DNA of 12,382 nt from an uncultured Anaerolineaceae bacterium (GTDB taxonomy: Bacteria > Chloroflexota > Anaerolineae > Promineifilales > Promineifilaceae). The stretch covers positions 1-12,382 of the forward strand of contig CALBTC010000496.1 in assembly GCA_937967805.1 (NCBI GenBank), written 5' to 3'. The position numbers and the translations under genes were made by a program. Positions within the stretch are counted from its first letter, which is position 1. Each line of letters starts with the position of its first letter. This document shows positions 4,953-10,883 of the stretch, piece by piece. The notes beneath the pieces were generated by a model, which was not told the origin of the DNA, did not search any database, and saw nothing but the letters and a program-made list of their open reading frames with translations.

Positions 4953-5981
4953 CTAGAGGTCTAGCCATTCCAGAAAACAGTTTTTCGATGGATCTTGGTT
5001 GGTCAATTTCAAGGCGGCTTCAGCGATAGGTAGCGGTAATTCATACTCCTGGGACAAGCTGTGGGCGTAGCCTTGATACGGCCAGGCATCGGCCAATAAT
5101 CGGCGCTGTTCTTCGTTGGCGCTGAGCCAATATTGAGCAACTTGTCTGAACTTCTTGGGGGCAGGTGCGCCGTCAGGACCGAGATTCTTAATCACGTAGC
5201 CGGAAATGCGATCATCTTCCATCCAGCTTTGGGTTCGGCCATAGAAAATGAGAGCAAGAATGTGTTTCGGATTTTGTTGCCCAAGCTCCTGCAAAAGAGA
5301 TGGCTTGGTGATCTCCAGCTGGCGCAAAATTCTCAAAGATGTGGGGTTAGCATCCTCAATGGTGGCCACGGATGCGGCGGCATCATCCTCCTTTGCTTCA
5401 TCAGTGAAGGGCAGACCTGGCTGGCCAACGATGGTTTTGATTTTCTTTCCTTTGGGTCGCCAATGGCTTTGAATCGGTTGCCACTCGTCAAGGTTCTTTA
5501 GAAACAGGTTTCGGTAAGATTCGGTAAAAGTCTGGTTGGTTTTAACGGCCACTTTGAATGCTTCCAGGCGTTCGGGGGTGACAGGCTTCACGTCCAGGAT
5601 GTAGTAAATATTGCTGCGGTTCCCCAACTTCTTTTTGACCTTCTTCCCTCCCTGCATGACGATTGCTTCGGGCAAATCCTTGAAAATGAGGCCGGTGATT
5701 TCTAATAGGGTGATGTAGTAAGAGAGGGTGCTGTTAGAGCCAATCCCTAAATGAGCAGCCATCATTCTGAGGGAAGCCCATGTTTGTTCGCCACTTCGTT
5801 CATTGGACATTCTGACTAGCAAAGAGTAGATGCTGTAGCCACTGGACTTGATAATCGGATAGTATTCATCCATGATCAGGTTATCTACGATGTACTGCTT
5901 TGGCTTTCTCCGATCGCGTACATGAATGACGATTTCATCCTCTGTTTGCTGGTCATCGTTGGTTGACCTATACTCGTCCAT
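4953..5981 (-). CDS. Winged-helix, replication-initiator-like protein (342 aa)
   Basis: The start ATG 5981 has GGAGG four bases upstream. Residues ~30-125 look like a winged helix-turn-helix: IKSSGYSIYSLLVRMSNERS, then WASLRMMAAHLGIGSNSTLS (the helix-turn-helix) and YYITLLEITGLIF, then a basic wing QGGKKVKKKLGNRSNIYYI. A charged linker follows. The C-terminal ~110 residues contain LRILRQLEITKPSLLQELG and, further on, ISGYVIKNL, a pattern I associate from memory with DnaD-like or Rep-like proteins of Gram-positive and Chloroflexota mobile elements, in which a short helical domain ends in 'GYV...L'. It probably acts in element replication or its control. It is the first gene of the minus-strand array and diverges from the recombinase. 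Firm as a gene; family assignment moderate to low. Confidence 0.7.
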   Translation of the reverse strand: MDEYRSTNDDQQTEDEIVIHVRDRRKPKQYIVDNLIMDEYYPIIKSSGYSIYSLLVRMSNERSGEQTWASLRMMAAHLGIGSNSTLSYYITLLEITGLIFKDLPEAIVMQGGKKVKKKLGNRSNIYYILDVKPVTPERLEAFKVAVKTNQTFTESYRNLFLKNLDEWQPIQSHWRPKGKKIKTIVGQPGLPFTDEAKEDDAAASVATIEDANPTSLRILRQLEITKPSLLQELGQQNPKHILALIFYGRTQSWMEDDRISGYVIKNLGPDGAPAPKKFRQVAQYWLSANEEQRRLLADAWPYQGYAHSLSQEYELPLPIAEAALKLTNQDPSKNCFLEWLDL

Positions 5982-6038
5982 ACATCCTCCAGGCCTGAAA
6001 AAATTTAATAATGTTGGTTCCGGTACCTGACCTTCACG

Positions 6039-6063
6039 TCACCCAGGTGATTTCACGCTGGGT
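6039..6063. promoter_or_regulatory. Candidate operator between divergent genes
   Basis: The 105-nt gap between the replication-like gene and the recombinase contains two overlapping inverted repeats: TCACC-CA-GGTGA (6039-6050), and ACCCAG (6041-6046) with CTGGGT (6058-6063). Such symmetry between divergent genes fits a shared regulator site. No confident -35/-10 pair was assigned. Confidence 0.35.
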
Positions 6064-6086
6064 CTAACCGAATATGGGAGATAAGG

Positions 6087-6833
6087 ATGTCTGGATTAGT
6101 GGATAGTTTCTTTGGCTGCCTGCCTGAAGTGGCGCTAGAGCAGTACACCAGGAGGGGCGTAAGTCGGGCCACCATTAGAATTGACAATGACCGACTGTGG
6201 CCATTCTTAGAACGTTTCTCTGTCCTCACACAAATTACCCCAGAAGAGGTTGATGCCTATGTGTTTGAACTAGAGGAGCGTTTATCTCTAGCATCTGTGC
6301 AAAGTTACAAACAAACGCTAAAGACTTTTTTCAACTGGTGTGTCAATCAGGGGTTTCTTCAAAAATCGCCGGCAGTGCACTTAAAGCCGAAGCGTCGTCG
6401 CAGCGCTCGGTACAAGGCAGCAAATGAACGCGACCTACAAGTGGTAATAAATGGCTTATTAGGGACTTTGAACAGAAGGAAAGATCGGCGGCGGTGTGTT
6501 CGTGATTTACTTGCCTTTAAACTTGCTTTGGATTCCGGCAACAGATTGCAAGAGTTAGCCAGGTTGTCAACGAGAGATATGACGTTGGCTCTGCAAAACC
6601 CGCAAATGGCCACCGGAGGGGTGGTCGTTTACACAGTACCATCCGCGCCTGGCAAGAAAGGGGTTGTGAGTATGCGTTTCACAGAGCAGACTGCCGCGAT
6701 TTATCGTCTCTGGGAAGAAATAAGGCCGGGCAGTTCTCGACATCGGATTTTCATTGCCCTGAGAGGCAAGTATCCCGGCAAGCCGCTCACTTTAAACGGG
6801 TTCACATCTATCTTTGTTAAGCGGTTCAAGTGA
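6087..6833 (+). CDS. Tyrosine recombinase/integrase lacking its C-terminal catalytic motifs
   Basis: GGGAGATAAGG precedes the ATG. Residues ~10-95 form the helical core-binding (SAM-like) domain, including LASVQSYKQTLKTFFNWCVN. The catalytic domain begins near residue 110. LDSGNRLQELARLSTRD supplies Arg I (R153, in the usual 'GxRxxEL' place), and GKKGVVSMRFT around 189-199 supplies the beta-hairpin Lys. The protein then ends at residue 248 with FTSIFVKRFK, just where the HxxR box should follow; that box, the second His/Trp and the Tyr nucleophile are all absent, so strand cleavage should not be possible. Related enzymes are about 300 residues or more. It is probably a decayed or boundary-truncated integrase at the right end of the element. 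Another frame downstream contains FSPSGLR, weakly HxxR-like, but no Tyr motif. Confidence 0.8.
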   Translation: MSGLVDSFFGCLPEVALEQYTRRGVSRATIRIDNDRLWPFLERFSVLTQITPEEVDAYVFELEERLSLASVQSYKQTLKTFFNWCVNQGFLQKSPAVHLKPKRRRSARYKAANERDLQVVINGLLGTLNRRKDRRRCVRDLLAFKLALDSGNRLQELARLSTRDMTLALQNPQMATGGVVVYTVPSAPGKKGVVSMRFTEQTAAIYRLWEEIRPGSSRHRIFIALRGKYPGKPLTLNGFTSIFVKRFK

Positions 6834-6872
6834 CATTCAGTCCAAGTGGTCTGAGAGTAGTTGTGGAGATGA

Positions 6873-6893
6873 GGAACGGCCGTTCACCGTTCC
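6873..6893. repeat. Hairpin containing the ACGGCCGT palindrome
   Basis: GGAACGG (6873-6879) pairs with CCGTTCC (6887-6893). Inside it GAACGGCCGTTC is itself palindromic. It lies in the gap between the truncated recombinase and the dodecin, with no T tract after it. Confidence 0.4.
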
Positions 6894-6917
6894 TGGCTCC
6901 GTATTTGGAGGAAAATG

Positions 6918-7130
6918 ATGTCAGATAGTGTCTATAAAGTTGTGGAACTGGTTGGGACCAGCACAGAATCATGGGAAAAGGCTGCTTCGACCGCTGTCGA
7001 AAGAGCCGCCCAAACATTACGTGATTTGCGTATTGCCGAGGTTGTTGAACTCGATATGCAAATTGAAAATGGCCAGGTTATGAATTACCGGGCCAAAGTC
7101 AAAGTTTCATTTAAGTTCGAAGGCTCATAG
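6918..7130 (+). CDS. Dodecin family flavin-binding protein
   Basis: Dodecins are ~70-residue proteins that assemble into hollow dodecamers and store or sequester flavin, protecting the cytoplasm from free flavin and its photochemistry. The product here is 70 residues and fits the family throughout: SVYKVVELVGTS (first strand), SWEKAASTAVERAAQTLRDL (the single helix), AEVVELDMQIENGQVMNYRAK (second strand and turn) and VKVSFKFE (third strand). The position usually holding the flavin-stacking Trp in the 'LR.lrW.EV' stretch is Ile here (LRIAEVV), so ligand preference may differ. Two ATGs are adjacent (6915 and 6918); the second is better spaced from GGAGG at 6907-6911. The gene stands alone with its own strong terminator and is the first recognisable chromosomal gene right of the element. 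Confidence 0.9.
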   Translation: MSDSVYKVVELVGTSTESWEKAASTAVERAAQTLRDLRIAEVVELDMQIENGQVMNYRAKVKVSFKFEGS

Positions 7131-7169
7131 CGTTGTAGCATCATTTACCGGTTGTAGGCTGTAGAGCAG

Positions 7170-7213
7170 ACGGCCGTTTCCCGCCACCTTTGCGGGAAGC
7201 GGCCGTTTTTTTT
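7170..7213 (+). terminator. Strong intrinsic terminator after dodecin
   Basis: ACGGCCGTTTCCCGC (7170-7184) pairs with the segment ending at 7206, a 15-bp stem with one G-T pair, followed by an uninterrupted run of eight T (7206-7213). It lies 40 nt after the dodecin stop and insulates the respiratory operon. The stem base contains ACGGCCGT. Confidence 0.92.
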
Positions 7214-7225
7214 GTGGATGTCGAT

Positions 7226-7246
7226 TGTCACAAAAACCTTGTGACA
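7226..7246. promoter_or_regulatory. Palindromic candidate operator upstream of Rrf2 gene
   Basis: TGTCACAA (7226-7233) and TTGTGACA (7239-7246) are perfect inverted arms separated by AAACC, and a third half-site-like TTTGTCAC follows immediately. It lies 78 nt before the Rrf2 start and could bind that regulator (autoregulation) or a CRP/FNR-type factor. The binder is not determinable from sequence. Confidence 0.5.
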
Positions 7247-7323
7247 TTTGTCACTATGGGCCGGTTGGCATGTCGGGTAAATTCAGGCAAACAGAATGTG
7301 GAGTACATAGGTCAACAATATCC

Positions 7324-7833
7324 ATGTTTCAAATTAGTCGACGGGTTGATTATGCCGTAAGAATGATGATAGAGCTGGGAATGCAGCCGCCGGACACATT
7401 CCTCTCGGCGCGGCGGGTTTCGGTACGAACGGCCGTTCCCAAAGCATTCCTGCACAAAATTACGGCCGATCTGGTTCGCGCCAACCTCATCCACACCCAA
7501 ACTGGTCCCAGCGGCGGCCTGGCATTACGGCAAGAGGCCAAAGAAATAACCTTGCTGCACATTGTTGAGGCCATTGAGGGACCAGTTTGCCTGAACGTTT
7601 GCCTGATTCGCCCCCAAGAGTGCAATCGCGATCGCTTTTGCCCCGGCCATGAGGTTTGGGGGCGCCTGCAAATGATGGTGGTAGATGAATTGGCGCGCAC
7701 CTCGTTGGCAGACCTGGCAAGCGAGGCAAAAAGGCTGCAAAAAGAACCGCGCCTGGCGCTGGTCGACTTCCCCTATTTGTATCCTGCCAATGCGCCAGGG
7801 CAAGGGGGTACGGGGGAGGACCCATCATCATGA
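7324..7833 (+). CDS. Rrf2-family transcriptional regulator, likely Fe-S cluster type
   Basis: The product (169 aa from ATG 7324) starts MFQISRRVDYAVRMMIELG, the typical Rrf2 N-terminal helix, followed by a winged helix-turn-helix (VPKAFLHKITADLVRANLIH) and the wing GPSGGLAL. Residues 89-106 carry four Cys (C89, C93, C100, C106), a cluster like that of IscR, NsrR or RirA, which ligates an Fe-S centre and senses iron, redox or nitric oxide. The spacing C93-x6-C100-x5-C106 is close to, but not identical with, the C-x5-C-x5-C of IscR. The Pro/Gly-rich tail is unremarkable. A longer frame starting upstream at a TTG was rejected because it would run through the palindrome. The stop overlaps the first Sco start (ATGA), so the regulator is translationally coupled to the copper-chaperone/oxidase genes and probably controls them. 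Confidence 0.88.
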   Translation: MFQISRRVDYAVRMMIELGMQPPDTFLSARRVSVRTAVPKAFLHKITADLVRANLIHTQTGPSGGLALRQEAKEITLLHIVEAIEGPVCLNVCLIRPQECNRDRFCPGHEVWGRLQMMVVDELARTSLADLASEAKRLQKEPRLALVDFPYLYPANAPGQGGTGEDPSS

Positions 7834-8537
7834 CGTCGGCGACAGCGACAAAGCCAGCGCAACGGCATCAATCGTCCGGCATGTTGATTTGGCGTTTGTT
7901 TTTTGGGCTGTTTGGCCTGATTGCTGCTTTTGTCATCTGGTTTTCTACGGCACGACCCATTTTAGTGCTGCCCCGTATTGCGCTGGCGCCCGGCTTTTAC
8001 TTAACTGACCAAACCGGTGAGCGGTTTACCAGTGAAGATGTTCGCGGCCAGATTACGCTCTACAGCTTCACCTACACGGGCTGCGAGGAGCCCTGCATCC
8101 AAACCAGCCCAGTGATGGCTGAAGTGCAGGCACGGCTGCTGGAAGTGCCATCCTCGGTGCCGCTGCAGTTGGTGACTTTTTCAATCGATCCTGACAACGA
8201 TGACACGGAGCGGCTTCTGGCGTTTGCCAATGAGCTGGGGGCAGACTCGGACGTATGGCATTTGCTGACGGGTGGTGCGCCGCAGTTGAAGTCGGTGATC
8301 GGTGGCGGGTTTAGCGTGTATTACAAGGCGCAGGATGACGGCCGTTTCAAGCTGGACCCCGCCTTTTTCCTGGTAGATGGCAGCGGCGTGATCCGGGCCG
8401 AATACCCCACCGATTCGCCCGATATCGACATTATTTTGCGGGATATGAGGCTGCTGGCGGCAGAAGTTGATCACAGTGAAGGTTTCTACCGCTTTGCCTA
8501 CGAGGCTGCCCATCTTTTTTCTTGTTATCCACGTTAA
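7830..8537 (+). CDS. SCO1/SenC-family copper chaperone, atypical (metal His replaced)
   Basis: This 235-aa protein has an N-terminal membrane anchor (residues ~18-39) and an extracytoplasmic thioredoxin-like domain. Sco proteins deliver copper to, or keep reduced, the CuA site of cytochrome oxidase subunit II, using a CxxxC pair and one distant His. The CxxxC is present: TGCEEPC (C85, C89). The His expected in the 'DH(S/T)...' strand is replaced: the matching stretch reads KLDPAFFLVD, with Asp at residue 176. Copper binding may be weakened, or the protein may serve a purely thiol-redox role. It overlaps the Rrf2 stop by 4 nt and is followed 11 nt later by a canonical Sco. The pair probably arose by duplication and divergence. 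Confidence 0.85.
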   Translation: MTSATATKPAQRHQSSGMLIWRLFFGLFGLIAAFVIWFSTARPILVLPRIALAPGFYLTDQTGERFTSEDVRGQITLYSFTYTGCEEPCIQTSPVMAEVQARLLEVPSSVPLQLVTFSIDPDNDDTERLLAFANELGADSDVWHLLTGGAPQLKSVIGGGFSVYYKAQDDGRFKLDPAFFLVDGSGVIRAEYPTDSPDIDIILRDMRLLAAEVDHSEGFYRFAYEAAHLFSCYPR

Positions 8538-8548
8538 GGGAGTACAAC

Positions 8549-9211
8549 ATGAGCCACGTAACGGAAGCAGTAAAGGGAGAAGCCCAGGCGAAACCATTTT
8601 GGAGAAATCAGCTATTCCGGTTGGGGTTGCTGGGGCTGGGGATTGGCATTAGCCTGGGCGCGTTGTTCTTGTTGATACGGCCGTTTCTCGGCCCCACAGA
8701 ATGGCATGGCATGGAGATTCAATCTACTCAGCCCGTCACCAACTTTACGCTCACCGGCCCCGGCGAGCAGCCCGTCAGCCTCATCGATTTTCGCGGCAAA
8801 GTTGTGATGATCTACTTTGGCTACACTTTCTGCCCCGATGTGTGTCCTGCAACGATGGTGGAACTGCGCGACGCCATGGATATCCTGGGCAACCGACGCG
8901 AAGACGTGCAGGTTCTAATGATTACCGTAGACCCGGAACGGGATACGCCTGAGGTCCTTGAAGAATACCTGGCCCATTTTGATGAATCCTTCATTGGCCT
9001 GACCGGGACACCAGAAGAGCTGATTGCCGTGACGGCTCCGATGGGCATTTTTTTTGAGCGGCACGAAGGCAGCGCAGCCTCAGGCTACCTGATTGACCAC
9101 ACGGCGACTGTGGCACTCCTGGACAAAGACGGCAAGCTGCGGCTCATTTACCCTTTCGGCGTTACCGGGGAAGAGATGGCTGCTGATCTCAAATACCTGG
9201 TGCGTGAATAG
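8549..9211 (+). CDS. SCO1/SenC-family copper chaperone, canonical
   Basis: The start is ATG 8549, after AAGGGAG; an in-frame Met at 8522 lies inside the preceding gene and was rejected. The 220-aa product has one membrane segment (LLGLGIGISLGALFLLI, residues ~27-43), then a thioredoxin-like domain with VSLIDFRGKVVMIYFGYTFC leading into CPDVC (C95, C99) and the copper-binding His in YLIDHTATVALLDKDG (H184). All three ligands are therefore present, unlike its upstream paralogue. Its role is insertion of copper, or thiol reduction, during CuA assembly on subunit II, which is encoded just downstream. No terminator separates it from the oxidase genes, but 136 nt with an inverted repeat lie between. 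Confidence 0.95.
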   Translation: MSHVTEAVKGEAQAKPFWRNQLFRLGLLGLGIGISLGALFLLIRPFLGPTEWHGMEIQSTQPVTNFTLTGPGEQPVSLIDFRGKVVMIYFGYTFCPDVCPATMVELRDAMDILGNRREDVQVLMITVDPERDTPEVLEEYLAHFDESFIGLTGTPEELIAVTAPMGIFFERHEGSAASGYLIDHTATVALLDKDGKLRLIYPFGVTGEEMAADLKYLVRE

Positions 9212-9260
9212 TTGATTATTTTCTCATGGGGAAATGGCGGGATTACCTGCAAAGTGATGC

Positions 9261-9300
9261 GTGAAACGTGAAACGTGATTGAACTCTTGTCACGTTTCAC
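9261..9300. repeat. GTGAAAC heptamer repeat with inverted arm
   Basis: GTGAAACGTGAAACGTGA contains 2.5 copies of a heptamer. Its second half, GTGAAACGTGA (9268-9278), pairs with TCACGTTTCAC (9290-9300) around an 11-nt loop. It sits between the second Sco gene and subunit IIa. No T tract follows, so it may be an intergenic REP-like repeat or a regulatory site rather than a terminator. Confidence 0.55.
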
Positions 9301-9347
9301 TTGAAGTCTCGCCAGCTCTCAATGAGCCAGATTCAGGAGGTTTTCAT

Positions 9348-9476
9348 ATGGAAAAGGATAAGAAGTACAAAGCGCCGCAAGGCACCATTGCCCTCGTCAT
9401 CCTGTACATTCTCCTCATTATTGCCTTGTGGGGGACTGCTTATCTGACAATGCTGGCGCGGGGGGTAACCGGATGA
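9348..9476 (+). CDS. cbaD: Cytochrome c oxidase subunit IIa (ba3-type mini subunit)
   Basis: A 42-residue single-helix membrane protein. APQGTIALVILYILLIIALW and the following TAYLTMLARG match the pattern of the 34-residue subunit IIa of the Thermus ba3 oxidase: a short basic N-terminus, K/Q-G-x-x-A-V/L entry into one helix, and an ARG end. In ba3 oxidase this helix packs against subunit I and replaces the first helix normally supplied by subunit II. AGGAGG lies 7 nt before the ATG. Its TGA overlaps the subunit II start (ATGATG), so the two are coupled. Genes this short are often missed; the family placement rests on the sequence pattern plus position directly before subunit II. Confidence 0.85.
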   Translation: MEKDKKYKAPQGTIALVILYILLIIALWGTAYLTMLARGVTG

Positions 9477-9961
9477 TGCACATGGATGCACACGAACGCA
9501 ATTTTCTTATTGGCACCACCATTTTGCTGCTGATCTTTGGCACGGCCGTTCTCGTAAGCAGCTTTGCCTTTGGCTTTCAGGTTCCGGCCCCTGTTGAACG
9601 GATCGATCCGCGCCTGGTGGCAACACCGGGGCAGTCACCCTGGGGTGAACCGGTTGCTGAGCGCGTGCGTGAGCTGGCGGCCAACAAATACGAGGTATAC
9701 ATTTTGGCCCAGGCCTGGACCTTTCAGCCGAGCCAAATACGGGTTCCAGTTGGTTCCACCGTCACTTTTTATTTAACCAGCAAAGACGTTCAGCACGGTT
9801 TTCGGCTGGATGACACCAATATCAACATGATGGTGCTGCCCGGCGAAGTTTCGCAGTTGACGGCGACGTTTGATGAACCGGGTGAATACAACTTTGTCTG
9901 CCATGAATACTGTGGCGTGGGTCATCACACCATGTATGGCCAGCTCATTGTGGAGCCATAG
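9473..9961 (+). CDS. cbaB: Cytochrome c oxidase subunit II (ba3-type, CuA domain)
   Basis: The 162-aa protein has one N-terminal membrane helix (IGTTILLLIFGTAVLVSSFA, residues ~13-32) and an extracytoplasmic cupredoxin domain that takes electrons from cytochrome c at the binuclear CuA centre. All CuA ligands are visible: H108 in KDVQHGF, C143 and C147 with the E145 carbonyl in CHEYC, H151, and M154 in GHHTM. VERIDPRLV, TSKDVQHGF and NINMMVLPGEVS closely follow the Thermus ba3 subunit II layout. Having one helix rather than two also fits the B-family, where subunit IIa supplies the other. Adjacent Met codons (9473, 9476, 9482) make the exact start uncertain. Its stop overlaps the next gene's leader by a few bases. 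Confidence 0.95.
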   Translation: MMHMDAHERNFLIGTTILLLIFGTAVLVSSFAFGFQVPAPVERIDPRLVATPGQSPWGEPVAERVRELAANKYEVYILAQAWTFQPSQIRVPVGSTVTFYLTSKDVQHGFRLDDTNINMMVLPGEVSQLTATFDEPGEYNFVCHEYCGVGHHTMYGQLIVEP

Positions 9962-9963
9962 TG

Positions 9964-10878
9964 ATGGATGCGGTTAATGAAATTGTCCAACCGGTAAGAC
10001 GCCCCTCGCTTGCGCTATGGCGAACGGCCGTTGTCCTTTTTAAACTCCGCATTGTCTCCCTGCTGCTGCTGGCGGCATTTGGTGGCGCAGGTCTAGGAAC
10101 TATGGTGACCGGACAGGTATCTGCCTGGTCCTGGGTGCTGCTGGCCGTCACCGGCACGCTGTCGGCGGCCGGCGCTTCGGGCATTAACCAATACCTGGAG
10201 CGGGAGCGTGATGCCAGAATGAACCGCACGGCCGCTCGTCCCCTGGCAGCCGGCCAGATCGAAAATCCGCACCTGATTTTGTTGTTGGGCAGCGGCATGG
10301 TTTTGGGGGCGACCGTGTTGGCCGCCGCATTTAATCTCGCATTGGCTTTTTGGGTAGGTATCGGCGCTGTCATTTACGTAGGTGTTTACACCGTCTGGCT
10401 CAAGCCGCGCACCACCCTCAACATCGTCATTGGTGGGGCAGCAGGCAGCTGTGCCGTCATTAGCGGCGGGGCCGCGGTTGGTGCCTGGTCTGCCCTGGGG
10501 GTGTGGATTTTGGCGGCTTTAGTGTTTGTCTGGACCCCGGTGCATTTTTGGGCGTTGGCCCTGGCCTACCGGGCAGATTACATCAAGGCAGATTACCCCA
10601 TGCTGCCGGCACGAGTGGCGCCTGATGTGGCCGCGAGGTGGACGGCCGTCCACACGGCATTCACGGCGGCAGCGGGATTGGCGCTGGGCTTTTGGCCCGG
10701 TATTGATTGGTTTTACCTGGTGCCGGTTGGGTTGGCAACGGCCGTGCTCATTTTGCGCACGATTGCCTTGCTCCATTCCCCGGCCGAAAAAGCGCCGGCA
10801 TTTGCCCTATTCCACTTCTCCAATCTCTATCTTGCACTTGTGCTGGTTGTTATCTTGCTCGCCAGCGTGTGGAGGTGA
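9964..10878 (+). CDS. ctaB: Protoheme IX farnesyltransferase (heme o synthase)
   Basis: An integral membrane prenyltransferase that adds a farnesyl group to heme b, giving heme o, the precursor of heme a in the oxidase. The 304-aa product has about nine hydrophobic segments and both signature loops. [20 protein letters not shown] (N75-L94) is the N-x3-D/E-x3-D loop that binds prenyl diphosphate through Mg2+, with Glu in place of the more usual first Asp. [11 protein letters not shown] and [11 protein letters not shown] (around residues 190-215) form the second. ATG 9964 is preceded by GGAG inside the end of subunit II, and a GTG at 9961 is a minor alternative. It lies between subunits II and I, so heme supply is tied to oxidase synthesis. 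Confidence 0.96.
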   Translation: MDAVNEIVQPVRRPSLALWRTAVVLFKLRIVSLLLLAAFGGAGLGTMVTGQVSAWSWVLLAVTGTLSAAGASGINQYLERERDARMNRTAARPLAAGQIENPHLILLLGSGMVLGATVLAAAFNLALAFWVGIGAVIYVGVYTVWLKPRTTLNIVIGGAAGSCAVISGGAAVGAWSALGVWILAALVFVWTPVHFWALALAYRADYIKADYPMLPARVAPDVAARWTAVHTAFTAAAGLALGFWPGIDWFYLVPVGLATAVLILRTIALLHSPAEKAPAFALFHFSNLYLALVLVVILLASVWR

Positions 10879-10883
10879 ATTTT

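Noticed and set aside
6834..6917. An attachment site next to the integrase
   Set aside because: No tRNA end or direct repeat could be identified; the other end of the element is outside the window.
6834..6930. Continuation of the integrase in another frame (FSPSGLR)
   Set aside because: The short match resembles an HxxR box weakly and lacks the His; no Tyr motif follows before the dodecin gene. Kept only as a hint of a frameshift.
7225..7323. N-terminal extension of the Rrf2 protein from a TTG start
   Set aside because: Rrf2 proteins begin near the MFQISRRVDY helix, and the extension would encode through the candidate operator palindrome.
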